From a virus: a stretch of DNA of 41,194 nt. Position 1 is the first letter of the stretch. Each line of letters starts with the position of its first letter. Position numbers and translations under genes: made by a program. The notes under the pieces are model-generated. The model was not told the DNA's origin. It searched no databases and saw only the letters and a list, made by a program, of their open reading frames with translations. This document shows, in pieces, positions 1 through 5,626 of the stretch. The DNA lies in the IMG/VR virus record IMGVR_UViG_3300050821_002495, positions 1 to 41,194 of that record. One strand, given 5' to 3'.

Positions 1-221
1 CCTTCTTTGTCCGGTTTCCGGACCATGATTAAAGTTTTATTGAGCGCTAATGCCAGCGGGGGAGCTATTAAAGCTCCACTCATTCCGCGAAAAGCTATGG
101 CGTCAAACTCGTACTTTTTCAGTTCTTTCTTCGCGAGTCTGACTGATTTTCTTAATTCAGCCGTAGGTAAGAGATAATTCAGATAACCCGCATGGTCATA
201 TTCGGGTTTATGATTACTCAT
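1..221 (-). CDS. Phosphoribosyltransferase-like protein, C-terminus outside window
   Basis: The gene runs off the left edge, so only about 73 N-terminal residues are visible. The segment FDAIAFRGMSGALIAPPLA followed by a strand ending in MVRKPDKEG resembles the start of the phage adenine-phosphoribosyltransferase-like fold, with its hydrophobic strand, G-x-S-G-A turn and RKP loop. The PRPP-binding loop would lie outside the window, so activity cannot be judged. An RBS-like GAGG lies 7 nt before the ATG. It is the most distal visible member of the minus-strand early run. A role in nucleotide salvage is inferred from the family only. Confidence 0.6.
   Translation of the reverse strand, partial: MSNHKPEYDHAGYLNYLLPTAELRKSVRLAKKELKKYEFDAIAFRGMSGALIAPPLALALNKTLIMVRKPDKE
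9..23. repeat. 15-bp palindrome GTCCGGTTTCCGGAC, copy 1
   Basis: A perfect 6-bp stem with a TTT loop, lying inside the phosphoribosyltransferase-like coding sequence. Identical copies occur at 6346, 18809 and 30791. A degenerate relative, GTTCGGAAACCGGAT, is at 241-255. Confidence 0.85.
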
Positions 222-254
222 TGTTAACCTCGAATTTAATGTTCGGAAACCGGA

Positions 255-431
255 TTAAACCCCCGCTGCTTTCGCCCATTTTTTAGCGGGCGTTTCAACC
301 CGTTTTACCTTGACTGCCTCTCTAAGTTGTTGTAAAGAATAAGTTTGTTCCATAGCGCCGAATGTTTCGAGTTTTTTGTCCCATTGTAGCGGAGAGTTAG
401 ATTTAGGCGCGAACAGTAAAATTTTGAACAT
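255..431 (-). CDS. Small hypothetical protein, 58 aa
   Basis: The reading frame begins MFKILLFAPKSNSPLQWDKK and ends KKWAKAAGV. An AGGAG sequence precedes the ATG at about 8 nt, which fixes the start. The C-terminal half is basic. No family is recognised. It lies between the pentapeptide-repeat gene and the phosphoribosyltransferase-like gene, all in the same direction, with a strong hairpin directly upstream of its ribosome binding site. Spacing suggests one operon. Confidence 0.6.
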   Translation of the reverse strand: MFKILLFAPKSNSPLQWDKKLETFGAMEQTYSLQQLREAVKVKRVETPAKKWAKAAGV

Positions 432-445
432 ATAGGCTCCTACTA

Positions 446-469
446 GTGTCCAGAATTGTTTCTGGACAC
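446..469 (-). promoter_or_regulatory. Perfect 10-bp hairpin before the 255-431 gene
   Basis: GTGTCCAGAA and TTCTGGACAC form a perfect 10-bp stem around a 4-nt loop. On the minus strand it follows the stop of the pentapeptide gene and ends a few bases before the AGGAG of the next gene. No U-run follows, so an RNA-processing, stability or translational role is as likely as termination. The stem ends in GTCC/GGAC like the dispersed 15-bp palindrome. Confidence 0.7.
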
Positions 470-485
470 GGATTGAAGTCTATTT

Positions 486-1172
486 TTAGTAATGGATTGC
501 TTCTGCTTTTGTAATAAAGAAGTGAATACCGCCGGAACAAACATTAAAACGGTCCTCATCCCATTTGTCACAGGTTACTGTTTCGCCAACCCGATAAAGA
601 GTAATTCCATCGTGTTGGCTTATTCCTTCGGTTGCGCCGATAACTTCGAGTACTTGAACATGCGAAGCTCGGCACTTGCGTTCCATCCCATTTGACCGTT
701 TTGCATCTTCTGGAATAAGAACTCGTACTAAAACGTTGTTTCTGCATTTCTTCCAGCCAGTAAATGCGCCATGTTCTGGAACAATGTTTAGTTTAGCTAA
801 AACTAGGTCAGTCAGTCCTAAAGCGCCTCGCAAGTCAGCGCGCAAGTCAGCGCCTTGCAAGTAAGCGCCTCGCAAGTAAGCGCCTCGCAAGTAAGCGCCT
901 CGCAAGTCAGCGCCTCGCAAGTCAGCGCGCAAGTCAGCGCCTTGCAAGTAAGCGCCTTGCAAGTAAGCGTCTCGCAAGTCAGCGCCTCGCAAGTCAGCGC
1001 CTCGCAAGTCAGCGCATCGCAAGTCAGCGCCTTGCAAGTAAGCGCCTTGCAAGTAAGCGCCTCGCAAGTCAGTTTTAACTTTTACGGCGGCTAAAATCAA
1101 TGCAGAAAAGCTAGTAGCTTCATCTGCAAGGATAGTAACCCCTGTATAGTAGTTTTTTATTTCATATTTCAT
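486..1172 (-). CDS. Pentapeptide-repeat protein with DUF5758-like C-terminal domain
   Basis: A 228-residue protein. Residues 1-33 are a short lead-in. Residues about 34-117 are tandem A(D/Y)L(R/Q)G pentapeptides expected to form a right-handed quadrilateral beta helix. The remaining part, from about GLTDLVLAKLNIVPEHG to the end, with GWKKCRNN, DAKRSNG.ERKCRAS and FNVCSGGIHFFIT, matches the domain commonly attached to phage pentapeptide repeats (DUF5758). Twice the repeat register slips to ADLRADLRG, reflecting 12-nt instead of 15-nt DNA units. An AAGGAATAAAC sequence upstream supports the ATG. Function is unknown; DNA-mimic or anti-host roles of the family are speculative here. Confidence 0.85.
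   Translation of the reverse strand: MKYEIKNYYTGVTILADEATSFSALILAAVKVKTDLRGAYLQGAYLQGADLRCADLRGADLRGADLRDAYLQGAYLQGADLRADLRGADLRGAYLRGAYLRGAYLQGADLRADLRGALGLTDLVLAKLNIVPEHGAFTGWKKCRNNVLVRVLIPEDAKRSNGMERKCRASHVQVLEVIGATEGISQHDGITLYRVGETVTCDKWDEDRFNVCSGGIHFFITKAEAIHY
822..1072. repeat. 15-bp coding tandem repeat (pentapeptide array)
   Basis: About 16 near-identical units of the form GCAAGT(C/A)AGCGCC(T/T)(C/T), mostly 15 bp and twice 12 bp. Nucleotide identity between units is much higher than needed to keep the protein motif, so the array was recently expanded or is homogenised. It is coding, not a CRISPR: the units are contiguous with no spacers. Confidence 0.9.
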
Positions 1173-1204
1173 GTTTATTCCTTTCGGGTTTTACCCGGTC
1201 TATC

Positions 1205-1264
1205 TTAGAAACCTGAAGTAAACAGAGTTTTCACAATAACAAGAAACACCTTGAGTATAATCAT
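1205..1264 (-). CDS. Possible tiny hydrophobic peptide, 19 aa
   Basis: MIILKVFLVIVKTLFTSGF is preceded by AAGGGAGAAAACCCG and its ATG overlaps the upstream stop codon as ATGA, the usual arrangement for coupled translation. The peptide is one hydrophobic stretch. The length is too short for coding statistics, so this is offered only because of the ribosome binding site and the overlap. Confidence 0.3.
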   Translation of the reverse strand: MIILKVFLVIVKTLFTSGF

Positions 1265-1470
1265 CGGGTTTTCTCCCTTTGTACGGAAAGTGAATTCGCT
1301 GAATGGAATCGAACCATTGCCGTCTGTCTAATTCTGTGATAATAGACAGACATTCCCTCCCACTCACTCACAGTTAAGTTTGAGTCAGCGAACAAGTCGG
1401 GTTTATCGTGGAGCGCGAGAAGTTTAGCGCGAATTAGCATCTTCATTACCACAGAATAAACCCGTAGCAA
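1261..1470 (-). CDS. Small hypothetical protein, 69 aa
   Basis: The product MLRVYSVVMKMLIRAKLLAL continues with an acidic, aromatic middle (DKPDLFADSNLTVSEWEGM) and a basic tail. The TTG start at 1470 has GGAG 8 nt upstream; internal ATG codons at 1446 and 1440 are alternatives with poorer sites. No family recognised. It is one of a run of small same-strand genes. A 13-bp sequence, ACAGAATAAACCC (1451-1463), is repeated at 2374-2386, near the start of the zinc-ribbon gene. Confidence 0.55.
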   Translation of the reverse strand: MLRVYSVVMKMLIRAKLLALHDKPDLFADSNLTVSEWEGMSVYYHRIRQTAMVRFHSANSLSVQREKTR

Positions 1471-1518
1471 TCCCCTGTCTCCAAGAGATTGCGACTGACT
1501 TACTCACGCCTTGGAAGA

Positions 1519-1608
1519 TTACTTGTAGTCCAAAACCCGCCATTCACCGTTCTTACCCACGATGTAACGACGGTCACTGCAAACGATTATTGTTCCGGGT
1601 TCATACAC
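1519..1608 (-). CDS. Small hypothetical protein, 29 aa
   Basis: A GTG start preceded by AAGGAGATAGCCT gives MYEPGTIIVCSDRRYIVGKN and a short remainder ending WRVLDYK. The strong ribosome binding site and beta-strand-like composition (alternating hydrophobic residues, a central turn) support a real micro-protein resembling a small SH3-like barrel fragment. Function unknown. Confidence 0.5.
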   Translation of the reverse strand: MYEPGTIIVCSDRRYIVGKNGEWRVLDYK

Positions 1609-1634
1609 AGGCTATCTCCTTTGTTTAGAGTGAG

Positions 1635-1745
1635 TTACAACGCTTTCCGGGCATGGCGACACCTAAGACAACGCCACCATTTACCCTCTGCAAACTCGAA
1701 CTTCCGCTGCTTACTACACGACGGACAGAATAGCCAGCGAATCAT
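1635..1745 (-). CDS. Small zinc-ribbon protein, 36 aa
   Basis: MIRWLFCPSCSKQRKFEFAE is followed by a tail holding CLRC. The CPSC and CLRC pairs, separated by about 18 residues, form a typical four-cysteine zinc ribbon, and the rest is strongly basic, suggesting nucleic-acid contact. The ATG follows the stop of the upstream membrane micro-protein by only 4 nt (TGAAACCATG), so coupled translation is likely. Confidence 0.6.
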   Translation of the reverse strand: MIRWLFCPSCSKQRKFEFAEGKWWRCLRCRHARKAL

Positions 1746-1749
1746 GGTT

Positions 1750-1860
1750 TCACCCCATTAACTGACTGACAGCCAAGATTATGGCCGTTGAGATTAGCAA
1801 TAACCCGACAAGCATGGAAGCATCGAGTATTGCTGAGAGTAGTTCTTCCGGGTTTATCAC
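1750..1860 (-). CDS. Small single-pass membrane protein, 36 aa
   Basis: A GTG start preceded by GAGG gives MINPEELLSAILDASMLVGL and then a hydrophobic run (LLISTAIILAVSQLMG). The acidic N-terminus followed by about 22 hydrophobic residues predicts one membrane segment. The stop lies 4 nt before the next ATG. Membrane micro-proteins of early phage regions often modulate host functions, but nothing in this sequence tells which. Confidence 0.55.
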   Translation of the reverse strand: MINPEELLSAILDASMLVGLLLISTAIILAVSQLMG

Positions 1861-1873
1861 AAGTTTACCTCGT

Positions 1874-2044
1874 TCAGTTACCGGACTTTAATTCTCCAAC
1901 ATGGTCTATTTCAAAGTCTCCCGGTTCGAGCGTAGTCCAATCGTCCGAGTTTTTGGCAAGCTCCTCAGCCTCTTCTGAGCTATTAGCTTGCACGTCAATA
2001 AACTCGACGTGAGACACTATGGCCTGAACCCGATAAGTTTTCAT
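1874..2044 (-). CDS. Small acidic protein, 56 aa
   Basis: MKTYRVQAIVSHVEFIDVQA is followed by SSEEAEELAK and a C-terminal strand. The beta-hairpin plus helix with an EEA.ELAK motif recalls small DpnD/PcfM-like proteins, although the match is by eye only. AGGAGACAGTC precedes the ATG. The gene sits behind a nested stem-loop (2070-2111). Confidence 0.65.
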   Translation of the reverse strand: MKTYRVQAIVSHVEFIDVQANSSEEAEELAKNSDDWTTLEPGDFEIDHVGELKSGN

Positions 2045-2069
2045 GACTGTCTCCTATAAACCCTTATCA

Positions 2070-2111
2070 AAGCGTATCTGAGGAACTACCGGGCAAGGTA
2101 GCGATACGCTT
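2070..2111 (-). promoter_or_regulatory. Nested stem-loop between two small genes
   Basis: AAGCGTATC (2070-2078) pairs perfectly with GATACGCTT (2103-2111), and inside it CTACC pairs with GGTAG. The element lies between the zinc-ribbon gene ending at 2143 and the gene starting at 2044, both on the minus strand. It could be an attenuator or terminator; the downstream U content is modest. Confidence 0.6.
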
Positions 2112-2142
2112 GGGAAGGATTTATGGCCGGAACGACTGAAGA

Positions 2143-2352
2143 TTAATCTTGTGTATCGTCTGTGGAAAGTTTGATTATGGGTTCACCTTGAGCATAGCCC
2201 AAGACTTCCATCCAAGAACCATAATCTAACCCCTCAGACTTGCAACGATTGCAGGGTCGGCTACAAAAAGAAGAAGTTAATTCTTTGGTCTGGTCCGGTT
2301 GTTTATCTGACTGTCTGTGTCCACACTCTTGACAGGTTCTAATCCAAGTCAT
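2143..2352 (-). CDS. Small zinc-ribbon protein, 69 aa
   Basis: MTWIRTCQECGHRQSDKQPD begins the protein. Cysteines at 8, 11, 30, 34 and 37 (CQEC ... FCSRPCNRC) form a zinc-ribbon core, and the C-terminal half is acidic. GGAG lies 9 nt before the ATG at 2352. An in-frame extension to 2388 is possible but has a poorer site. Likely a nucleic-acid- or protein-binding accessory factor; no specific family recognised. Confidence 0.65.
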   Translation of the reverse strand: MTWIRTCQECGHRQSDKQPDQTKELTSSFCSRPCNRCKSEGLDYGSWMEVLGYAQGEPIIKLSTDDTQD

Positions 2353-2435
2353 TGTGACACGCTCCAAAGGGTTACAGAATAAACCCAAGCAGAGGGACTG
2401 ACTAAGGCCAATCCCCTAGCTTGGAGTTACTCTCC

Positions 2436-2549
2436 TTACTTATTCCCGGACTTATTCCCGGTTTTCTTGGCGTCTGCCTTTTGAGTAGCTTTGGCAATCG
2501 CCCGTAGTTCAAACCACGTTTCCTTGGGTACAACTCAAACTACAGTCAT
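2436..2549 (-). pseudogene. Small gene with in-frame TGA at codon 5
   Basis: A strong GAGGAGACCAAGACT sequence precedes ATG at 2549, but the frame reads MTVV, then TGA, then VVPKETWFELRAIAKATQK and a lysine/glycine-rich tail to the TAA at 2436. The part after the stop looks protein-like and has no start codon of its own. Either the gene is broken, or the base is a sequencing error, or the TGA is read through. A +1 shift at GTTTGA also gives an open frame, but with a less protein-like sequence. Confidence 0.4.
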
Positions 2550-2614
2550 AGTCTTGGTCTCCTCAGTGTCCGCTTAACGGACAGACAGGGGATTTATTCC
2601 CCTGTTTCGACCTG

Positions 2615-2890
2615 TTATTCCTTGACCGGCTTGACTGACAGCTTGGAGCGATTCGCTTCGATGAATGCCTTGAGGTTAGAGTAGTTCTCGCCCCAAATCT
2701 CCATGAGCTTTTCGGCTTGAGACACGTACAACGTGACCGGAAACCGGCCAATGCCATAGGTCGAGATAGCGCCCTTGTCGGAGACCTTGAGTCCGCCGTT
2801 GGTACGCTTTGACTGACTTGCTTCAAGCTCTGCAATCCTCGCCAGCAATTGCTCGCGAGTCAATTCCGTTGCTTGTGTTCCGGTTTGCAT
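2615..2890 (-). CDS. Conserved small phage protein (GRFPVTLY motif), 91 aa
   Basis: The N-terminal 25 residues are an amphipathic helix (LTREQLLARIAELEASQ), followed by the block LKVSDKGAISTYGIGRFPVT and then a C-terminal helix pair ending in ANRSKLSVKPVKE. The KVS.KGA.S.YG.GRFPVTLY block is familiar from many unrelated phage small proteins of unknown function. AGAGG precedes the ATG. It is the first gene of the minus-strand run, so its leader (2891 onward) probably carries the leftward promoter. Confidence 0.75.
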   Translation of the reverse strand: MQTGTQATELTREQLLARIAELEASQSKRTNGGLKVSDKGAISTYGIGRFPVTLYVSQAEKLMEIWGENYSNLKAFIEANRSKLSVKPVKE

Positions 2891-2916
2891 ATAACCTCTT
2901 TCGTTTCAATGAGATA

Positions 2917-2934
2917 CAGTGTGTTAACACACTG
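2917..2934. promoter_or_regulatory. Perfect 18-bp palindrome, operator-like
   Basis: CAGTGTGTTAACACACTG is a perfect uninterrupted dyad, 26 bp upstream of the leftward gene start at 2890. Its position suits a dimeric repressor site over the leftward promoter. Confidence 0.6.
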
Positions 2935-3050
2935 ATTTAGATGGGAAAACCCATCGGGACGCCTATCGGAGTAGCCAGTAGATACACTGACAGTTAAACC
3001 CGATAGACGTGATGTTGGGTTCTCATGTTGTTAGCTTCTAACTCCTCGCC

Positions 3051-3067
3051 CCTAGGTCTAACCTAGG
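3051..3067. repeat. CCTAGGT hairpin
   Basis: CCTAGGT and ACCTAGG form a 7-bp stem with a CTA loop; CCTAGG is itself palindromic and occurs twice. Role unknown. Confidence 0.5.
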
Positions 3068-3188
3068 CTGTGCGGTATGTATCTTTGGCGTATGCGGCTG
3101 ACTAGCAAGCACACCGATACTCTCCGCTCTCGGACGGCGATTGTCTGCTACAAAACGTGGGCTTAATCCGTATTCCGCTTTTCGGCGT

Positions 3189-3290
3189 CTAGGGTATTCT
3201 CGCGTTGGTTCGCGGTACTGTCGGTTCCAACGTTCCCGAATCCCTGTTCTGTCCGTGCTGCCATTTAGCGCGGCGTTTTGTCCGTCGCAT
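3189..3290 (-). CDS. Possible small basic peptide, 33 aa (doubtful)
   Basis: An ATG preceded by GGAAGAGACC opens a frame starting MRRTKRRAKWQHGQNRDSG. It is strongly basic at its N-terminus. Overlapping frames on both strands are also open here, so coding is uncertain. Confidence 0.2.
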   Translation of the reverse strand: MRRTKRRAKWQHGQNRDSGTLEPTVPRTNARIP

Positions 3291-3374
3291 GGTCTCTTCC
3301 GGTTACTACATCCGGTCTTTCAATGCCATGCGGCAACCCGACTAGTGCAAACGGAGCGCCAACCCGTATGTCGT

Positions 3375-3751
3375 TGAAAACAAACGGTCATGTGAGTACC
3401 AGTACGACATGAAAGTGACACAAAATGTCTTCGCTTTTTTTTCGCTTTTTGTTCGCTTTCACTTGTAAACACCCTGTTTTCAGCGAGTTAACTGTGACAC
3501 AAAATGTCAGTACTAGTACAACAAAAAACGTCAAGCGTCTGAAAACAAACGGGTTAGCGATGGCATCTGAATTGCTCTAACGCGAGTCTTAAACAATGAA
3601 TTCAGACAGTCATAGACATGGCTGTTGTCTTAATCGTGGGCTTAATCTTACTCGGCATAAACTACTAAATTTTCTCGCCATATATGATGCAAGAAAAATT
3701 TGCAACGTGTTGAAAACAAAAGACTTAGCGCATATTCGCTTTTTGTTCGCT
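3375..3751. repeat. Interspersed direct repeats in the control region
   Basis: TGAAAACAAACGG occurs at 3375-3387 and 3540-3552, with a variant at 3711-3722. GTGACACAAAATGTC, itself an inverted repeat (TGACA/TGTCA), occurs at 3415-3429 and 3494-3508. TTCGCTTTTTGTTCGCT occurs at 3441-3457 and 3735-3751. Palindrome-like GTACCAGTAC and GTACTAGTAC lie beside the GTGACAC copies. The pattern resembles iterons or clustered operator sites. Confidence 0.7.
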
Positions 3752-3759
3752 AATTCGTG

Positions 3760-3798
3760 TTAGTTGAGTTCATAGCTCAACTAACAATCTAGTATGAT
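3760..3798 (+). promoter_or_regulatory. Inverted repeat next to a TATGAT box
   Basis: TTAGTTGAG (3760-3768) and CTCAACTAA (3776-3784) form a perfect 9-bp inverted repeat, followed 8 bp later by TATGAT (3793-3798), a plausible -10 box. No good -35 lies at normal spacing, so an activator-dependent or repressor-covered rightward promoter is possible. Confidence 0.4.
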
Positions 3799-3859
3799 GG
3801 CTGTAAGTTGTTGATTTTATTGGGGTTAGTAGTAACATTATCAATTTTTCTTCGAGGCC

Positions 3860-3882
3860 GGGGGTGGAGAGTCCCTGGGGGG
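3860..3882 (+). other. G-rich tract
   Basis: Runs of five, two and six G residues within 23 bp, in an otherwise AT-rich intergenic region. It could form a G-quadruplex-like structure or mark a protein site. Purpose unknown. Confidence 0.4.
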
Positions 3883-3945
3883 TCGTGTCCAGGAGTAAAC
3901 TCACCTAGTAAAAACAATCATTCTCTCTACACACTAACTATACCT

Positions 3946-3978
3946 CGTCTTAATCCCGTCTTAAAAACGTCTTAATTC
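3946..3978 (+). repeat. Three 11-bp direct repeats CGTCTTAANNN
   Basis: CGTCTTAATCC, CGTCTTAAAAA and CGTCTTAATTC follow each other at exactly 11 bp, about one helical turn, ending 48 bp before the first rightward gene. Related GTCTTAA sequences occur near 3586 and 3628. The phasing suggests cooperative protein binding on one DNA face. Confidence 0.65.
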
Positions 3979-4026
3979 ACACTATCTAAAAACTAAGCAC
4001 GAATAAAATCCATTCTAGGAGCCAGT

Positions 4027-4401
4027 ATGTCATTCGATTCAGAAATTAACAAACAAGAGAAGATTCAGCTAGACGAAATTGATTCAGTCGCTGCTCGGGC
4101 GGCTTATAGTCTATCTGAATTCAGAGGAGAGCAGGTTTCAGAACTTGCTGAAAGTCGTAGACGAGATTCAGCGGCTCAGAGCCAGCAAGTCCAATCTACT
4201 ATCCGTCAGCAAGAAGAACAGCATGCTATGTACATGCGGCACCAAGAGCAGAACCACCTCCTTTGGACGGCTGTCTTCTCTATCGTGCTGAGTAACCTTT
4301 CCGGTAATCAGTCTATAAGCCGGTCAGATAATTCGGCTTTGGCTGGAAACCTATCCCAAGTTTTAGCTAAGTTAGCGGAGACCGTTCCGCCTAAGAGTTA
4401 A
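4027..4401 (+). CDS. Coiled-coil protein, 124 aa, first rightward gene
   Basis: AGGAGCCAGT precedes the ATG. Residues about 30-85 are charged and Gln-rich with heptad-like spacing (ESRRRDSAAQSQQVQSTIRQ), predicting a long coiled coil. The following segment, LLWTAVFSIVLSNLSG, is hydrophobic and could be a membrane or core helix. The tail is Ser/Asn-rich. No family recognised. A spanin-like or structural oligomerising role is possible but unsupported. Confidence 0.65.
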   Translation: MSFDSEINKQEKIQLDEIDSVAARAAYSLSEFRGEQVSELAESRRRDSAAQSQQVQSTIRQQEEQHAMYMRHQEQNHLLWTAVFSIVLSNLSGNQSISRSDNSALAGNLSQVLAKLAETVPPKS

Positions 4402-4404
4402 ACT

Positions 4405-4656
4405 ATGAACTGCCAAGACGTGACTTGTCCGGAAAATGAACAATCAACTCTAGATATGGTTAGTGAAGGTTTAGATGCTTTCAATAAAGCTACTAAGGGT
4501 AAACGTATATTGGACGGAGGATTGCCTACTCGCTCAGGTAGAAACATTCAGTTTTTTCGGTACGAGTTAATTCCGGAAATTGAACAGGTGGTCCCCTGGG
4601 CACCGCAGTCCTATCCAGGTGAATGGCCAACCCTTGGACCTGGATTTTTCTGCTAG
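4405..4656 (+). CDS. Hypothetical protein, 83 aa
   Basis: Begins MNCQDVTCPENEQSTLDMVS and has a C-terminal part rich in Pro, Trp and Gly. It starts 3 nt after the previous stop with AAGAG 7 nt upstream. One copy of the 15-bp repeat family (4427-4441) encodes part of CPENEQ. No recognised domain. Confidence 0.55.
   Translation: MNCQDVTCPENEQSTLDMVSEGLDAFNKATKGKRILDGGLPTRSGRNIQFFRYELIPEIEQVVPWAPQSYPGEWPTLGPGFFC
4427..4441 (+). repeat. 15-bp repeat variant GTCCGGAAAATGAAC
   Basis: A degenerate member of the 15-bp palindrome family, located in coding sequence near the 5' end of the gene. An identical copy is at 19720-19734. Confidence 0.6.
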
Positions 4657-4665
4657 GAGGTCTTA

Positions 4666-4866
4666 ATGACCAAGTGGCTTATCGAGTATATAGGTCTTGG
4701 TACCCCGCCGGTTTATATAGCTGGACCTATTTACGGTCATGACTGGTGTATCTGTTTTAGTCCTCATAAAGCTCTACAGTTCAATACCAAGGAAGAAGCA
4801 GAAGCTGAGATAGTTCGGCTTAATGTCAAGTCTAAGTGGAAACCAACCGAACATAGTTTCCTATAA
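4666..4866 (+). CDS. Hypothetical protein, 66 aa
   Basis: TAGGAGGTCTTA precedes the ATG. The sequence MTKWLIEYIGLGTPPVYIAG and the later FNTKEEAEAEIVRLNVKSKW describe a small alpha/beta protein with a final helix of the KEEAE.EI type found in many small phage proteins. Function unknown. Confidence 0.65.
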   Translation: MTKWLIEYIGLGTPPVYIAGPIYGHDWCICFSPHKALQFNTKEEAEAEIVRLNVKSKWKPTEHSFL

Positions 4867-4884
4867 GTTCAAGTATAAAGTTTC

Positions 4885-4916
4885 GAGATAGAATGCGAGC
4901 GTTGCTCACTAATCTC
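4885..4916 (+). promoter_or_regulatory. Nested hairpin upstream of the 4947 gene
   Basis: GAGAT pairs with ATCTC, and inside it GAGC-GTT-GCTC forms a second stem. It lies in the 80-nt gap before a probable structural gene and could terminate or stabilise transcripts. Confidence 0.45.
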
Positions 4917-4946
4917 TGGTTTTAATAATTCAATAAAGGAATAAAA

Positions 4947-5567
4947 ATGTCTAATCAAAATACAGTAGCCGGGTTTTATAACATCCCCGCTCAGGTAATC
5001 ACAGTATCAACCGAAGTAGCTTTACTGGTTCCAGCCGCAGGCGTCTATGCTGGTCTACCTTCTCCTGTTCTTCCCGCAGCTTCCGGTCTAAGTGCCAGCC
5101 CTTCCCCAGATATTACCGGTATTGGGTCTACTCTTGACGTACACCGCTTTAACGTTCGTTTGACCGGTAAAGTAGCTAACCCAGGCGGTGGTAACTTAGC
5201 TCTAAGACTATATCAAGTTCCATTTGCAAACGTCGGAGTTATTAGCGCTGCCGGTTCTGTTACTTCTGCTGGTGCCCCCGGTTCCGGAGACGTAATTCTT
5301 GTTACATTTACTTCTATTACCGCTCCAGCTAATCCTTCGACATTTTCTGTTGAGGCGGACCTTGTTTGGAGTTCTTCGGTCAATCGTATTGATGGTTATT
5401 TCTTCGGTAATGCGAACGGAGTCTTTATGGATTTTGCTGAAGTAACCGCCGTAACTTCGGGAGTCGCAACGGCAAACCAGTTAAACTTTCTGCCATCTTT
5501 TCAGTTTAGCGTTGCTAATGCTACAAACTCCGTTCAGTTGAGCGAGTTTGTTGTGGAAAGAGTTTAG
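4947..5567 (+). CDS. Jelly-roll-like virion protein, 206 aa
   Basis: The composition is beta-rich with Ala/Gly/Ser/Thr/Val and no signal peptide. The middle block (VHRFNVRLTGKVANPGGGNL then ALRLYQ) and the end (FQFSVANATNSVQLSEFVVE) follow the same order as in the protein at 31557 (FRVRVQGRF, LTLKFYQ, ITPVEISFEDI), so the two look like divergent paralogues. A head-decoration or fibre role is inferred. A GGAATAAAA ribosome binding site precedes the ATG. Confidence 0.65.
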   Translation: MSNQNTVAGFYNIPAQVITVSTEVALLVPAAGVYAGLPSPVLPAASGLSASPSPDITGIGSTLDVHRFNVRLTGKVANPGGGNLALRLYQVPFANVGVISAAGSVTSAGAPGSGDVILVTFTSITAPANPSTFSVEADLVWSSSVNRIDGYFFGNANGVFMDFAEVTAVTSGVATANQLNFLPSFQFSVANATNSVQLSEFVVERV

Positions 5568-5583
5568 TTCGAACTAATGGTCG

Positions 5584-5622
5584 GGGGTAGCCGACACTAC
5601 CCCTGATTCTCTTGTCGGAGAG
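5584..5622 (+). promoter_or_regulatory. Candidate H-type pseudoknot over the RBS of the 5627 endonuclease
   Basis: Stem 1 is GGGGTAG (5584-5590) with CTACCCC (5597-5603). Its whole loop, CCGACA (5591-5596), is complementary to TGTCGG (5613-5618), which overlaps the GGAGAG ribosome binding site. A second element with the same design but different paired bases precedes the endonuclease at 29286. Pairing would hide the ribosome binding site. Confidence 0.7.
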
Positions 5623-5626
5623 AAAG

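Larger units (their letters stand above)
2891..4026. promoter_or_regulatory. Gene-poor divergent region: candidate control region or origin
   Basis: More than 1.1 kb separates the divergent gene runs, and no convincing large gene is present. It contains perfect palindromes (2917-2934, 3051-3067), a hairpin GATGGG-AAAA-CCCATC (2940-2955), spaced direct repeats (3375-3751), an inverted repeat beside a TATGAT box (3760-3798), a G-rich tract (3860-3882) and three 11-bp repeats just before the first rightward gene. The density of repeated sites fits divergent promoters with repressor sites, a replication origin, or both. No promoter can be assigned firmly. Confidence 0.6.

Noticed and set aside
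855-1094. Open frame on the plus strand with repeated SQVSA units, and a CRISPR-like look
   Set aside because: It is the antisense shadow of the pentapeptide array; units are contiguous without spacers.
2535-2537. TGA reassigned as an amino acid
   Set aside because: Other genes end normally in TGA (for example 1750-1860 and 1874-2044), so a changed code is not supported.
3141-3377. 78-codon frame on the plus strand in the control region
   Set aside because: TTG start, no ribosome binding site, composition unlike the phage's genes, and it overlaps clustered regulatory repeats.
5584-5603. Simple intrinsic terminator after the 4947 gene
   Set aside because: No U-run follows, and the loop complementarity to the ribosome binding site, repeated at 29240, explains the sequence better; a dual role remains possible.
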